Notes: generated by a model not told the origin, from the letters alone. Counted from the first letter of the stretch, positions 33,747-46,180 are shown. The stretch is DNA of 64,000 nucleotides from Corticium candelabrum (GCF_963422355.1 NC_085100.1:5228568-5292567), one strand, 5' to 3'. Program-made: numbers and translations.

Positions 33747-33953
33747 TTGGCGACGTCACAATCTACCGACAAACGCGCCAACACAAAGCGAAGCACAAAG
33801 CCACCGGCCACCGCGAAGGACACCAGTCGCTCTTCGAAAGTAAAGAAGGTCGCTTGCCAGAGGAGGAGCAGAAAGGAGTTGCGGTTTGCAGGCGCAGAGG
33901 GAACAAAGATTCAAAATGGCTTCGTCCATAGAACACTTACCTCTTTTAATTGA
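33747..33953 (+). CDS. Short basic open frame, unknown
   Basis: A GC-rich, Lys/Arg/Ser/Thr-rich frame (LATSQSTDKRANTKRS start, KVKKVACQRRSRKELRF middle) running to a stop at 33953. It has no clear ATG, and composition matches the CpG-rich block before the SINE, so both may be remnants of one gene split by the SINE. No domain recognised. Confidence 0.25.
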   Translation: MATSQSTDKRANTKRSTKPPATAKDTSRSSKVKKVACQRRSRKELRFAGAEGTKIQNGFVHRTLTSFN

Positions 33954-33959
33954 TTATAT

Positions 33960-34885
33960 ATATGTAGATGACGTCAATATTTATTAATTAATATGGTTTA
34001 TAAATATCTAAATAATGGTTTCTTAATTAATTGTCTAAATTTTGCAATAGATCATATTCACAGTTCCCTAACGAAATTATATCCAGAGAAACGTCTAAGG
34101 CAATTTTCTGCATCAGAAAGTTCTGATACCTACTAGAAAGCAAGTCCTCTCATACAAGTGTGACAGACAACTACGTCTTTGGTCTCATAGGTCGACAGAT
34201 GTTTACCACCATCCAACATATGTAACTTAGTTAGAAAATGATACAATGTGAATGCGCAATGTCAATTTCAAACAAATTTGAAGACGGAGCATGGCATAGT
34301 GAAGGATCACATTTGTTTGTCTTCTCAATCAAATTTAATCATTGTTAAATACTAATTATTGAACACAGTCAATAGTAGTAGGTGAAAATAGTTGATGTTC
34401 TTAGTTAACTTAATGTACACAGGCAACACTGCATGGCAAATACCGTCAATATATTAATTGAGTGATGTAGTTAATTAATACTGACTGGTAAATGTAGTCA
34501 GTAATACATGTCTATAGCATATCGACAGGTACATACATGCATTGAGTGCAGTTGATAACTGCAAACGTTAAAGTTTCTTATATTAAATTGCTATTATCAA
34601 CATGCAGTAGCTGATGCCAGGTCGTCACTTCTAATATCAAACTAGGAAATAAATTTGATTACACCTAAAGTAAGTATTACAATCTGATTCAATATCAACT
34701 ACTGAGAATCCAGGATGCTGCGTGTAAGCAAGCAGATGTCAAATATTTCAGATTCAGCAACAGTTAGCTGTGAAACAGCAATTGACTTCTACAACACACT
34801 CTAGAAAGAAAGAGATACGTACTGAATTGAATGCACAGTAATTTGGTAACATACATACATACCCATTTTACTATACCTACAGTCA
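33960..34885. other. Unassigned AT-rich intergenic sequence
   Basis: No coding frame or repeat recognised; lies between the RSU1 promoter region and the 3' end of the SWEET gene. Confidence 0.5.
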
Positions 34886-34891
34886 TATGAT

Positions 34892-37800
34892 CTATACTGA
34901 CAAAGTATTGCCACTTGTCTTTTGGTACAAAGCAAACAGCGACAGCTGTATTAAGCCAAGGACTACGCCACAAAAATTTGGAACCTAGACACAAAGACAA
35001 GTAATATTACAGTAACAAAATACACATGAAAAGTGGATGTACATAAGTACATACACCAATGTCAGCGGTGTAGGAACCTAGATTTGGTTGAGGAGGCACA
35101 CTTTTGCCTACGAGCATGGCTTGGTAAACAAAGCTAAATGTGTTATTAATTATTCATATATGCATGCTACACAGCAAAAACAGTATAGTGTTTGTTCAGT
35201 ATGTCATGTCAATGTTATCAGATGTTATAGGCCCAAACATCTGCAAATTCTATTTGTTCAAAAGATGTGCTCAAGACAGGTCAATGATGTGTAGTAGCTA
35301 GTAGACCTACGACAAACTCAATCTACAATGCAAACTTGTAGGCTCCATTCAACAAAGCATCAGCATTGTCATTTATGTCACAACATATAATACAAACATT
35401 GCTCCTTGATTGAACAATTAGCTGCATGTACTATTCTCGCATGCAGAGACAGATAAATATGTATGTACATAACCACACTCTTCTGTGCCTATTGAATACA
35501 CTTCCTACAGTTACGTGACTTTTACAAAGTCTCGTGTGCTTAATCTCCTAGTCTGCTTACAAAATAGATAAGCATAATTAACAAGACTCCATTTTCTATC
35601 TCAACTTTTTGCCAGAAATATCTTTTTACTATGCTGAACCTAAAAAGAAGATTGACATATTTGAATACTACCTGTATGACATTAATACATCACAATGTGC
35701 CTTGTCAGAACCTGGCTTTCTGTTGCTCATTACCCGAGGCCCGGATATCCGAACTAAGGGTATAGTAGTGGGACAACGTGCGCCTGACCGTATTTATACT
35801 CGATTAGTGCAGATGCAAATGAAGCTATTCCGGCCAATAGACAAACGTGATGTCGTCATAAGGCTCCACCTCTATTTGTTTGGCAGCTGTGCTACGAGAA
35901 TTCAGCCATCAGAGGTCCGTCCTGTACATGATGTCTAGTACTTTGCTTTATGGGTTTAGCACATAGAAACAACGACTACAGTCTACATTTGCAAATGTAT
36001 GTTTACCCACCAACAAACAGGCATCTAGCTAGAGAGCGAAGGTGTAGCTGTACCTGACTTGTAACATTTTGCTTGTTCCAGTGTTTCTGCATAGTGGTTC
36101 TGCAGTCTGACAGCTTGAATTTTCGGTGTGCGTGGCTGAGCGGTCACGGTGTTGTTGCAAAAATCACTAGTGTTGTGTTCAACAGAAATTTGGCACTCGA
36201 CGGGAATTTGCAAAGGGGAACATCCATTGTCTATGACAGCGTCTGTTCGTCGACAAAGCGACTGACCTGTAAGTACGCTAATGCGTCTCTATTCATTTTT
36301 GTTATGGTATCCAAAGTCAGAAGGAAAGAGACGCCTTATCTACATTTGCACGTGCATGTTTTCCCACATTAATGTTTTGCTTTGGCTCTGACAACTTGGT
36401 CACCACATTATGACAACTTAAATGATTGCAGTTAATAAATACGGTAGGCGTAACCACCACGTGAGGGGATTTTCAATGGTGTCAATCATTCATGCCTCTT
36501 CATCTTCAGCTGCCTTACACTGTACACATGTCTTAGTGCCAGTGGTGTGCATGTACACCAGCCGAGGGTTTAGCACTGTATAGTGCTTCTCTATTCATTT
36601 AATTCTGGAATGAGTTTGGTACAGTATAACAAAACCAACAAATAACACCTTCATAACAATAAACCCCAACACTAAAAATGATGACACTGCATAACAGTGC
36701 TAATAGAAAAAACAATCACATGCAATATTAAAATCAATTATTGCATATATAAATAAAGTCTCACTTCAATGAATAGATCTCCAACCAGTACTCCATAGAC
36801 TAGCCAAATTCCACCAACAAGAACCATAGCAGTTGAGATTGGAAAAGACATTGACTTTGTTGACTTCGTACGAACTACCATTGCCTACATATAACCAGTA
36901 AGATGTTAATATATGTCTGAGTTAACAACAGCCACACAGTCTTACCATAGAAGCGAGTGGAGAACCAAACATAACCACTGTAACAATATTACAAATGACT
37001 CCCAAGTGAAACAGCGCCCATTCTTCAGAGCTCATGCCAATATATTTCACATATGATAGAATGCCACCGGCTACCAGAACAGTTGCAAGCAGTTGACGTT
37101 TAACTTTTTCCTGTTGTCAAAATAATAGTTAAAGGGAAACTCCCATGAAAAACACAAGTGACATTCTGATTAATAGTTGTAACTTCCTTGATTAACTCAA
37201 GGTGCGCATACACTATGGTTACAGTAGTGTGTCAGTAGACAGCCGGCCAGCCGGTCAATTGGAATGCAGCAAATACGCTCATAGTTATCGCCAGCGTTAA
37301 TTACCAGTAGCATGCCATATGTCAACATGCAATCCCACGTGTTAGTCCCTTCTCACTCTCTTCATGTTAGTTAGCAGGTGTCAGTACAGTACTTGTGCAA
37401 CAGCTGTTCCGTAACCTAAGCTAGCAGCTGAGAGTTAGCACTTTAGTGCTTCTTGATTCTATTAGTAGCTCTCTTTGTTAGTAAATCTTGTTCTAGATGA
37501 AATAAACAAGCTTCCAATTTGAGGGCGTGTATGAACAGCTCGATTCTTGTCCATGTATCATTTGCCTTGACATGACCTGCTTTCTGTAGTTTGAATCATA
37601 CTGTGATGAAACTGAAGACACCATGAGTTTGACAATGCAGGCTATAAAATTTTGTGTGTTAAGCAAAAACTACATGCAGTGAAATGATTCTGGAATCGGC
37701 ACATTGTGGTCAGCACTCTTTCAGTAGATTGTACTACTACGTAGCAGTCCTAAAAGACAAGTGATAAAGTGCACATGCACATGTACCATGTTTACAAGCT

Positions 37801-40080
37801 TTGTTCTTGTTGTTAGAAACAAATGCAATAATGCACAGCAATGTTAGTAAGGCAGTAAGCTATTCACATTATCATCTCTCCAGGATGACATGCCCCAAGT
37901 TAGAAAACTGCTCTGTCCAAAAATAGTTCTATTAACAAAACTACGAATAGAATTATGGCAGTTAGCACTATCTACAATGTCACTTGTATTGTCGTACGAG
38001 TTCCTCCTCACGAAAATAGTATCACAAATCACAGGTATTCCAACGACAACGTCAAAAACTTACAACAGTTGAAAACAACCCTTTCTTTTTGCAGAAATAT
38101 AAAATGCCAACACAAAGCAGAAGCATGATTGATATTCTAGCTCAAGCAAAAAATTCTTAGCATTAACTTCTAGGTAGAAAGAAAAGTGCAAAGGTGCAAA
38201 GAATACATATCTCACCAAATCAGACAAACTATTCAAGAAATGATCACACTTAATGACTACTGCAAAATTTCTTTCTCCAAAATGTAAAGTTAATACATCT
38301 CCTATATACATCTTGTATTTATCCACAGACCAAAGAGTCCCAACAAACATAGCTCATGCAAGGTTTTTTAATACAAGTACCTACAGTGGTGCTTAACAGT
38401 AAGTGAACCCTATAGTAAAATAAACTAAATGGCTGTTATTAAAGTCCAGACATGGATAGTTAGGTTGATATAACACTTCAAAACGATTTGCCATTGCAAC
38501 TTCTAATACCACTTCAGAACCGTGCCAGGGACAGCAAAAAGTGATCTAGATGACCACAGTCAAAATCAAAACGAGGCCTTTATGAAGTATTTTGAGTAGA
38601 GTAAAGTAATGACAATCTTGAAAAAACATCTATTTGGTCCAGCTCAGTTCTGAAGTTGCTAATGTGAATGCCAAAAAGCCTCTAATAAGTTTCAGCCTAT
38701 TGACCAAATTTACAAAAATCAAGTTTCAGTTCTTAATCTTGTGTGTAAAGCTAAGCGAACTCTTTATTAGTATTTGATAACTCTGCCTTTGCAGCTATTA
38801 CATCAACTAAGCGATTTTTGTATGATTCTATAATCTTTCTGCATCTGTCCACAGAAATGATAGCCCATTCTTCAACAGCAAATGTTTTTAATTCTGTCAA
38901 TTTTTTTAAAACACGAGAATGAACTGCTTGTTTCAGATCTCTCCAGAGCATTTCAATTGGATTAAAGTGAGGGCTCTGGCTTAGCCACTCTAAACCGAGG
39001 TGTTTTTCTGAAACCAAGAACAAGTTGATTTGCTAGTATGCTTTAGATTGTTATCTTGCTGGAAGACCCACCACATTGGATCAAGACTAAGCTGACAAAC
39101 AGATGGCGCAACATTGTGGCTAAAATGTTCTGATGGGTAAATACCAAACTAAGATTGACTGGACCAAACTATGAGTGTGACAGATATAGTCAGCCACAGC
39201 ATAGTCACAAACCAGAAGTCATTCCAGCCATACATTCTGAGTAAAGTCCCGTTTCTTCTGGTTTAAAGCTGAAATTAAATTGCTATTGCTATTAATTAAT
39301 AAATCTCAATAGACCAACATTTAGAAACTTCAACAATACAAATATAAGATACTGCACCTACTATTGTATCACCCCACCCCCATCGCACATCAGCTTAGTC
39401 TGTGAAGTATGAGATGGGGCCGTGCTGGAGGATATGACACCTTTACGTGATATACTAATCGTCTGTCATCTCAGATTCACTAAACCTTCAAACTCTGCAT
39501 CAGAGTTGGAGTCAACAAGTCAGCTGTATGTTTCAGTTCACTTTTGCTCTAAGAAAAATAGTCAAGGAGCTCGTTATCTTGTGAGCCATCCACTGCATTT
39601 GAAATCCACAATAGAGAAATGACCTCACGATTGTGTCATCTTTAATAGCTGTCCATGATGCTGATATTAATGAACACGTACATGGTGGTGGTGGTGGTCG
39701 TGAAGTCTTCTGATAGCCACTTAACTTTAACAACTTGAAAATCATCACTGTATGTGTCATGAACCTCTAAACATGGTACTTCAAATTCGTAGATATCCAA
39801 ATTGCACTGTTGTTTTGACAGTGACCTACTACACACAACCCTTTGGGTCTTATGGTGGATGCGTGCCTGCAACATGAAGAAAGTATGGCTCTTCCCTCCT
39901 TGTGGGCCTCATACTTGTAGTTACAACCAATTGGTCAGTAGTTATCATGAACTCACCCTGTTAATTGTGTATCCATAATAAACCACAACATAAGTCGATT
40001 GTAGAAGTAGTCCAATAGCGTTGACAAGAGTAACGGTGTAATCACTTTTCATTATTCCATATGAAGTCCATAGCAGTGCG
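34892..40080 (-). CDS. SWEET1: SWEET sugar transporter (SLC50 family), C-terminal four exons
   Basis: Bidirectional sugar uniporter of seven membrane segments in two MtN3 repeats. Minus-strand exons: 39957-40080, 36946-37110, 36765-36884 and 34892-34984, with canonical AG/GT borders and phase-0 joins among them. Exon 1 here enters in phase 1 and gives ALLWTSYGIMKSDYTVTLVN and LLLQSTYVVVYYGY (TM2-TM3, family pattern LLW..YG......VN..G..LQ..Y). The next exon gives KVKRQLLATVLVAGG and GVICNIVTVVMFGSPLASM (TM4-TM5, family Y.SPL). Then VVRTKSTKSMSFPISTAM and WLVYGVLVGDLFI (TM6), and VPNFCGVVLGLIQLSLFALY (TM7) before TAG. The N-terminal exon or exons with TM1 were not found. No defects in what is visible. 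Introns carry a Tc1 relic. Confidence 0.88.
35609..35938 (+). CDS. Unknown open frame within the SWEET intron
   Basis: 109-codon frame on the opposite strand from SWEET, with residues such as ITRGPDIRTKGIVVGQRAP and FRPIDKRDVVIRLHLYLF. No family recognised. The sequence around it is richer in G+C than its surroundings. Confidence 0.2.
   Translation: MPEISFYYAEPKKKIDIFEYYLYDINTSQCALSEPGFLLLITRGPDIRTKGIVVGQRAPDRIYTRLVQMQMKLFRPIDKRDVVIRLHLYLFGSCATRIQPSEVRPVHDV
36082..36270 (+). CDS. Candidate exon with strong splice borders, unknown protein
   Basis: Bounded by TTGCTTGTTCCAG| and |GTAAGTACG, a near-consensus donor. One frame is open throughout, including FRCAWLSGHGVVAKITSVVF and ALDGNLQRGTSIVYDSV. 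It is antisense to SWEET, in its last intron. May pair with the frame at 35609-35938, but no family supports this. Confidence 0.3.
37125..38380. other. SWEET intron, nothing recognised
   Basis: AT-rich. TTAAAGGGAAACTCCC at 37130 recalls a TTAA-type transposon end but has no partner nearby. Confidence 0.4.
38387..39115 (-). pseudogene. Tc1 transposon 3' portion in the SWEET intron
   Basis: Minus-strand frames give a FQQDNNLKHTS motif (family QQDNDPKHTS, second catalytic Asp), then LEWLSQSPHFNPIEMLWRDL (third catalytic acid in SPD/HxNPIE) and a C-terminal RCRKIIESYKNRLVDVI. The end at 38387 reads CAGTGGTGCTTAACAGTAAG next to TA, the usual Tc1 terminal repeat at a TA target. The 5' two thirds and other terminus are gone. 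Confidence 0.8.
39120..39950. other. SWEET intron, unassigned
   Basis: Open frames at 39422-39622 (+) and 39642-39875 (-) match nothing known. A GGT/CCA-rich run lies at 39682-39702. Confidence 0.4.
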
Positions 40081-40144
40081 CTAACCAGAAACAATACAAT
40101 AATATTATGTACGTAAGCAAAAATTATACAAGCAAATAGAGCTA

Positions 40145-40547
40145 CCGTATTTCTTCAATTAAACACCATATGTTTATGTTTTAGCTAGGATTCCAACCAT
40201 GGCGTTTAAACAAGAGCAGCATTTATTCAAAGATGGCGTTTATTTGTTATAGGTCCTCTGTCTGTGCTTTAGGACACGTACACACTGTAGCACGTACACA
40301 CTGTAGGTTTGACACCTTTTGAAGAGAACAACACTAAGAACACAGGTACGCATTTCACACTTTGAAACGTCATGCAGTGAAACAGTATCCAAGTAGTCTA
40401 AGAAACATTTGCCTCACGTATGCCTCCAAAGAAGTCGTATGATTTTTCATTCAAACTTTGAGCTAGATATATTGGAATTCATTGAAATGCAGCATTTATT
40501 TGAGGGTAACGTTTAAACAAGGGCGGCATTTAATCAAAGAAATACGG
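40145..40547. mobile_element. TA-flanked MITE (CCGTATTTC ends)
   Basis: Left end CCGTATTTCTTCAATTAAA and right end, inverted, CCGTATTTCTTTGATTAAA. A TA dinucleotide sits at each junction (40143-40144 and 40548-40549). The subterminal regions also pair (GCGTTTAAACAAGAG against GTTTAAACAAGGG-type blocks). Non-coding, about 400 bp; Tc1/mariner-type insertion. Confidence 0.85.
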
Positions 40548-40559
40548 TATTTGCTGTAA

Positions 40560-41875
40560 TGTTATCACCATCGCAATATGTGCAACAGCAATCACACAAA
40601 GTGTGATTCCATACTATAGCTAATATTTTCCAATCAAAAGACATACCATTATGCAACATCTGATAACTCTTCATAAATTCGTTACATTACACACAAGTCA
40701 AAGGTCAAAACTAAACTGCCATGTAACTCTTTATAAATTTTATAGAAACAACTCTGTTGCTTGGATTATAATTTTACTATCACTGCATGTATAGGGAGGC
40801 ATTATCTTTTCAAAGGGCATACAAAATTACCAAAATCCTAGTATCACAAAAGAAATGAATTTGGGCTACATAATGTCTGTATTTATTGCTAAACTTGTGG
40901 TATGTAGAAAAACAAACAGTACCACCACTAACATGAACATCCATTCACGGACGTCTATACTAGAATCAGCTATGAGTCATGAGACTTTGTAAAGTTATGT
41001 ACATGTACAATGTAAAGAGCATACTCAAAGTGTGCTCAAGCACTCCCGGTCTGTGTGGCTATGTATATGCTTGGCTATCTGTGTATCTATATCTATCTAC
41101 CTATTTTAACCTCCCTACCTATGATTCAGCTTTACACAATCTGCAATTTACTGTACATTAATTAAAGCTGACCCATCTAAATTTAGCATTTTAGTGTAAC
41201 ATTACACTTGCTGCTAATAACTCTACCTACCCACCTACCTACAAATACACGTATGTTCAAAGACTAAAAGATGACTCTAAGAGCATGCCATGATAAAAGG
41301 ATTTCAAGTCTTTCTCTTCTCATTGGACTGCTGCATGAAATCTCTCCTGTGAGCTTCTATTCAAACCATGTTTGCCCAGAGTTAGTGTAAAAAGCAATGT
41401 CAGAACAATAAGAATTATTCAGGATGTTGTTCTTGGGTTCCTTTTATGATAAATATCTAAATCTTGTAAGCACAAAGACCATCCAACATTATTGCCGTAG
41501 GGCCCAGTCCAGCCTGGCCTGTTCGGTTTTCAGAAAGATGACTTTTGCCAGAAGTACAATGCAATCAACTTTCGGTATGAGATATAAGTAATTAAATAAT
41601 CAATTTATAATATCAATCTATATAATAATGCACCAACACGACCAACCAGTGTTGCATCATTCTAGAAACGTCCGTCACGGTTGTGAAAGTAGAATTTTTT
41701 CTGCATTCAATATGCATGGAATTTTGACATGTCTCAGCCAAAATTGTTTTTGTAACTAAATACTTGGAGAGAGTGCTCTATTTTCAGAGTTCTGATACAC
41801 ATCCGGGAATCAGAATCATTGTGAGAGTCTGCTAGCACATGCTTTCAATTTCAATTATTCTGAGCTAGTGTCATG
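40560..41875. other. Unassigned AT-rich sequence
   Basis: The missing 5' SWEET exon should lie here or beyond; I could not identify it. Short CTAC/ATCT-rich runs at 41085-41110 and 41225-41245. Confidence 0.4.
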
Positions 41876-41884
41876 ACTAGCACA

Positions 41885-44560
41885 AGATTAGGCTGTTGGC
41901 TCTAACGGATGTTGGACCAAATCTGAATCAACCAACTGAGCTTGCGTTTCCCAAGGAATCGTACGGAAATACCAAAGTGGTCTATGTACATTTCGGAGTG
42001 CTTGGTTCCAGAGGTGGCCGTTGTTGCACTTAGTGACTATGATGCTACTTAGGACATGACCTTTTGTCATACATAAACGACTGTTCTACGATAAAGGAAA
42101 GATGTCTCCAGGTAATGGCAACATGAAAGACTCTGCCTTCATTTCCAGTGTCTATAGCAATTGGAAAGATGGCACAGCTTCATTTAGCAGTCACGACAAA
42201 ACAGAAATGCAAAAACAAACCATGGAAGTTGTAGTTACCTTACCTCGGACGACGAAAGATGTAAATGAATCGCTTTCTTCGTCCCATGCTGCTGAGAAGG
42301 GTATTAATCGCCAGTGTCTGATAAGATTTGCAGAAAATATACGATATCTGGCTAGACAAGGTCTTGCCCTGAGAGGTGACGGTGACGAAAGTGACAGTAA
42401 TTTTATGCAGTTAGCTTGCCTGAGAAGAGATGATTATTGTCCACAGTTTGGAAGCCAGTTGGAACTCAAAACCAACAAATATACTATATAAGCTCAAATA
42501 AGCCCCGCAACATAAATAAGCCCAGCACCCTAATAAGCCCCACATCTGCAACTGCCTGAGAGAAATAAGCCCCAAGTCGTAAATAAGCCCCATGGGGGTT
42601 GTTACATTAGAAAGACTATGCATGCTTTGTATGAAAGTCCCGGAAACACGCATACTTCTAGCTATGAATGAAGAAACATTCAAAGCGTTAACATCCCATA
42701 GACGGAAGAAGTTACATCGCTATACTTTAGAGGAAAAGCTGAAAGTTGTTGAGAAGGTGAAAGTAGTTGGAAACTGGGTGGCTGCATGAGAACATGGCAT
42801 GAACAAAAAGACAGTGAGGGAATAGCAGAGTAAAGACACAGACCTTCAAGCTGTTGGGCAACCATGCAAGAAATATCGCTTAGAAGGAGGCGCACCTTAA
42901 TAAGTCCCGCATCTGCAACTTGCTGAAAGAAACAAGCCCCACGCATAAAGCCCTGCACCCTAATATCTGCAACTGGCTGAAAGATATAAGACAACGGGGC
43001 ATATTTGAGTCTATACAATAGAAGCTTGCCAATCCTAAATGAAATGTTAAGCATTATGGCTCTACGTGTAGTTAGAAATATAGTGGATGAAATCCAAACA
43101 GCCAAGTACTTTTGTCTCGTGGCAAATGAAGTTACAGATGCTGCAAACAGAGAGCAAATCGTGATTTGTTTTCAAACAGTAAATGATCAATTGGAGGCTG
43201 AAGAAAACTTTGTACGTCTTCAGGTCATCGAGTTAATTCAAAGCGATAGAATAGTTCAAAAGACACTATGTTGAGAATGAACCTGTCGATCAACAACTGT
43301 CGTGACCAATGTTATGATAGGGCTGCCAATATGGCTGGTTCCAGAAGGGGCATTGCTACGCAGATAAGCACTGAAGAGCCACTTGCCACTTTTTTTATTC
43401 ACTGCTATTCTCATGCACTAAAATTTGGCTGTCAGCGACACTGTAAAGAAGAACAAAATTCTTATAAATGTTTTGGACACAGCGTTGGAGATATCACAGC
43501 TCATAAAGTTCTCTCCAAGACAAGATGCCAGTTATGCACGACTCAAAGAACAACTGCCTCCGGCAACCACTTGATTTCTAACGTTTTGCCCTACAAAATC
43601 AACTGTCACCGCTTCGTCGCTCACAAGTGTGTAGATAACTATGCAGTTTTTCAAGTGCTATGAAAGAAGTTTTTCTACCGAGTCCAAAGTCAGAGCTAGA
43701 GCACTAGGCGTGGAAGCAGTCAATTTCAGAATCGATTTTTTGTTCGGTTTGATTCTTGGTGAACGTATTCTGAAGCACACAGATAATTTAAGCAGCACCC
43801 TACAAAATCCTTTGCTTACAACATCAGAAGGACAACAGATTGCCCAACGGACTTGCACTACACTCCGTAGGATTAGAACGACTGAGGCATTTGATCTATT
43901 TTGGGAGAGAGTGAATATTCTACAAGAACTACTAGGAGTCAGTGCTGCTTCTTTGCCTAGGAAGAGGAGAGTTCCATCTTTTCTTGAATTGGAGAATCCG
44001 ATGGATATTGGTCAACTTTACCTAAAGAGCACTGCTGCTAGGCGATACTACGAGAGCATTGAGCTCATCACCAGTTCTATTCAGGACAGGTTTAGTCAGC
44101 CTGGTTATAAGTTCTGCAAAACCTTGAGAATCTCATATTGAAAGCAGCGAAAGCTCATGAGTATATGCAGAGTTAGCATCTGTTCTAGATCATTACAAAG
44201 GCGACTTTTCTGCCTCAAGCCAGACAACTCAACAACTGTATCTGCCTCTTCAAATGAAGCACAAACTATGGCAACAGTTAGTTCATCAAACTTGAGATCT
44301 CTTTCAACAGCTCAGCATGTTTCTCTTTCCAAAATAATTACACTGCTGCTAACAACGCTAGCAGTGAGCGCAGTGGGACAGTCCTGCGTAGTAGGGTGAC
44401 AATGTCCCAAGTTCGCCTCAAAATCACATGCTAATACTTCACACTTATAAGGAACAAACAGATTCACTGCGAATACCATTGTGCCTGAACAAATTTGTTG
44501 CTGGCAGCAAACATAGACTAAGCATATTTTGCACTTTCTGTTGATATTCTTCTTTAGTGC
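41885..44560 (+). pseudogene. ZMYM/hAT-type transposase relic (TTF zinc finger, DUF4371, dimer domain)
   Basis: A degraded hAT-superfamily transposase of the kind that gave rise to ZMYM1-like genes. Order of pieces: LAFPKESYGNTKVVYVHFG (TTF finger start), DSAFISSVYSNWKDGTASF, RFAENIRYLARQGLALRGD (DUF4371 entry), then after an insertion LRVVRNIVDEIQTAKYFCLV, ANEVTDAANREQIVICF, NNCRDQCYDRAANMAGSR (family CRGQCYDGAANM, catalytic region), LGERILKHTDNLS, and near 44.3-44.5 kb SSERSGTVLRS with TMSQVRLK, the C-terminal dimerisation domain. Frames shift several times, so it is dead. The pogo-like element at 42491-43021 interrupts it. Confidence 0.8.
42491..43021 (+). mobile_element. Non-autonomous pogo-like element with TA target, nested in the hAT relic
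   Basis: Ends are inverted: AGCTCAAATAAGCCCCG at left and GACTCAAATATGCCCCG from the right, each next to TA (42489-42490, 43022-43023). Inside, a frame reads RRKKLHRYTLEEKLKVVEKV followed by a stop and HGMNKKTVRE, a pogo/Tigger-type N-terminal helix-turn-helix (Brinker-like). The DDE domain is missing. Subterminal AATAAGCCCC units are repeated on both sides (42501-42595 and 42896-42960), possible transposase binding sites. Removing it rejoins the hAT frame. Confidence 0.8.
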
Positions 44561-44564
44561 TCAT

Positions 44565-45428
44565 GTATAGATGGTAAATCGTCCCCTGTTTGACGCTATA
44601 TTCATAAATAACTTGCTGTCTTCTGTTGAATCTCGTGATCACGTAACATAAAGCATTTTATATCCACTGCCTTTTACCACATGTTAGGCTACTCCCCTTT
44701 AATGCGAGTTAGACCAGACCAGTCTAATTTTCGTTCCCCTACGGCCCTGTTATAACTGTGCCATGCATTTAAACTTGTCCCCCTCCTTTCTGGCAAAGTC
44801 ATAAGACCAGCAGTAGGTTAATTCAGCAAGCTCTACCTCAACAAAGTCAACGCATCACACATAAATAAACAAAACACCACGCCAAGAATGGTTAAATTGG
44901 ACCTAGTTAGAAGTGAAACTGACACCCAGACCCTTGTGCATTAATGTACGTCTCTATATGTCATGTTTATGGTAAACGAAACAGCTAACACAACTACAAT
45001 CTTCTAAATATGACAGTCAGAATTTAAAATAGTCAGATACGTGCATCTGCTAAAGACTAGATAACTGTTTCAATAGGGCAGCAACCCGGATGGGGCTTCC
45101 TCAGAATTCCTATTATGATCTGGGTACGCAAAGCAAGGTTTGGATTAGCTAAGTTCTACTATACTAGCCTAGGTCTCCCAGACCCGTGTAGTACTGATTC
45201 AAAATCGGCCTCAACGGGTCTGGGATGGTACAGCTCCTCTCGACATCGCGGCTGGTCCCAGGACCAGCATTAGTGTACAGTTTCGTAAATGCATACTGTA
45301 ATATAACGTAAAGTTCTAGTTAGACAAGGAGGAATATGCATAGAAGTGGACTCAAATACACCCAAAACACAACTGTTATTATTCACTGAATAGACACTAC
45401 AAGTACAGTGCACACCGCAATTCTAATT
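44565..45428. other. Intergenic; one hairpin at 45172-45232
   Basis: The hairpin has TCCCAGACCCGT facing ACGGGTCTGGGA, same CCAGACC core as other mini-hairpins. Otherwise nothing recognised. Confidence 0.5.
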
Positions 45429-45433
45429 GACTC

Positions 45434-45549
45434 TGTAGTAGAAGTGGTTTATAGTGGGCAGGCTACACATATTATAATAGTGTACAACACTAAGACAATA
45501 CATTTTAGTATACACTTATACTCTGTGTATAAGAAGCAGTGCCATTACA
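45434..45549 (+). repeat. 5' LTR of the Ty3/gypsy element
   Basis: TG...CA ends, 116 bp, preceded by GACTC. Very short for an LTR; contains TATACTCTGTGTATAAG, which could include the promoter. Confidence 0.92.
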
Positions 45550-45599
45550 CGGTGTCACAAGTGCATGATGGCAAAGCAAGAGATACCAGAACATGGAAA

Positions 45600-46180
45600 T
45601 AAAGTTCAGATTACAGAACGACAAGATGACCAACAACAATGCCAATGAGAATGCTAAGCAGACTTCCACTCCCGAAAGTTGTATGAGTAACGGGAAATGC
45701 AGCCCAGTAATGGAGAGAATGGAGACAGATCTGGGAGTCATATAAGATTTTGACGAACCTAAGATACCAGGAGCCGCAGGTATGTATTGCAACGTACCTA
45801 ATGTGTACAGATCATGATGTGTTAAGAATCTACAATGCTCTACCGTTCACATCGGAGAACGAGAAATCGGACATGCAGGTAGTGCTATGCCTCGTGGAGA
45901 AGCACTATCTGGGAGAAACAAATCTCATATACGAACGATTCAAATTGAATCAACGAGTGCAAGACAAAGTCGAGACATTTGACAGAATTTATGACTGCCC
46001 CAAAAGAATGGGGCAAAACCTGTGAGTATGGGCAGATGCACGACAAATCATACAATAGATGGGTAACTGGAATTCGCGACAATGCTGTGAGGAAGCAATT
46101 ACTACAAAAGGAGCTAACACTACCAGGATGCATGGATATTTGCAGAGCAAATGAATCCACCACAGCACAAATATGAAAGC
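45600..46180 (+). pseudogene. gag capsid region of the LTR element
   Basis: Begins in the region NNNANENAKQTSTPESC and runs through VLCLVEKHYLGETNLIYERF and NQRVQDKVETFDRIYD, the capsid-like part shared by invertebrate gypsy gags. Stops near 45742 and 46024 break it. Packaging role known for the family; no product expected here. Confidence 0.75.
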
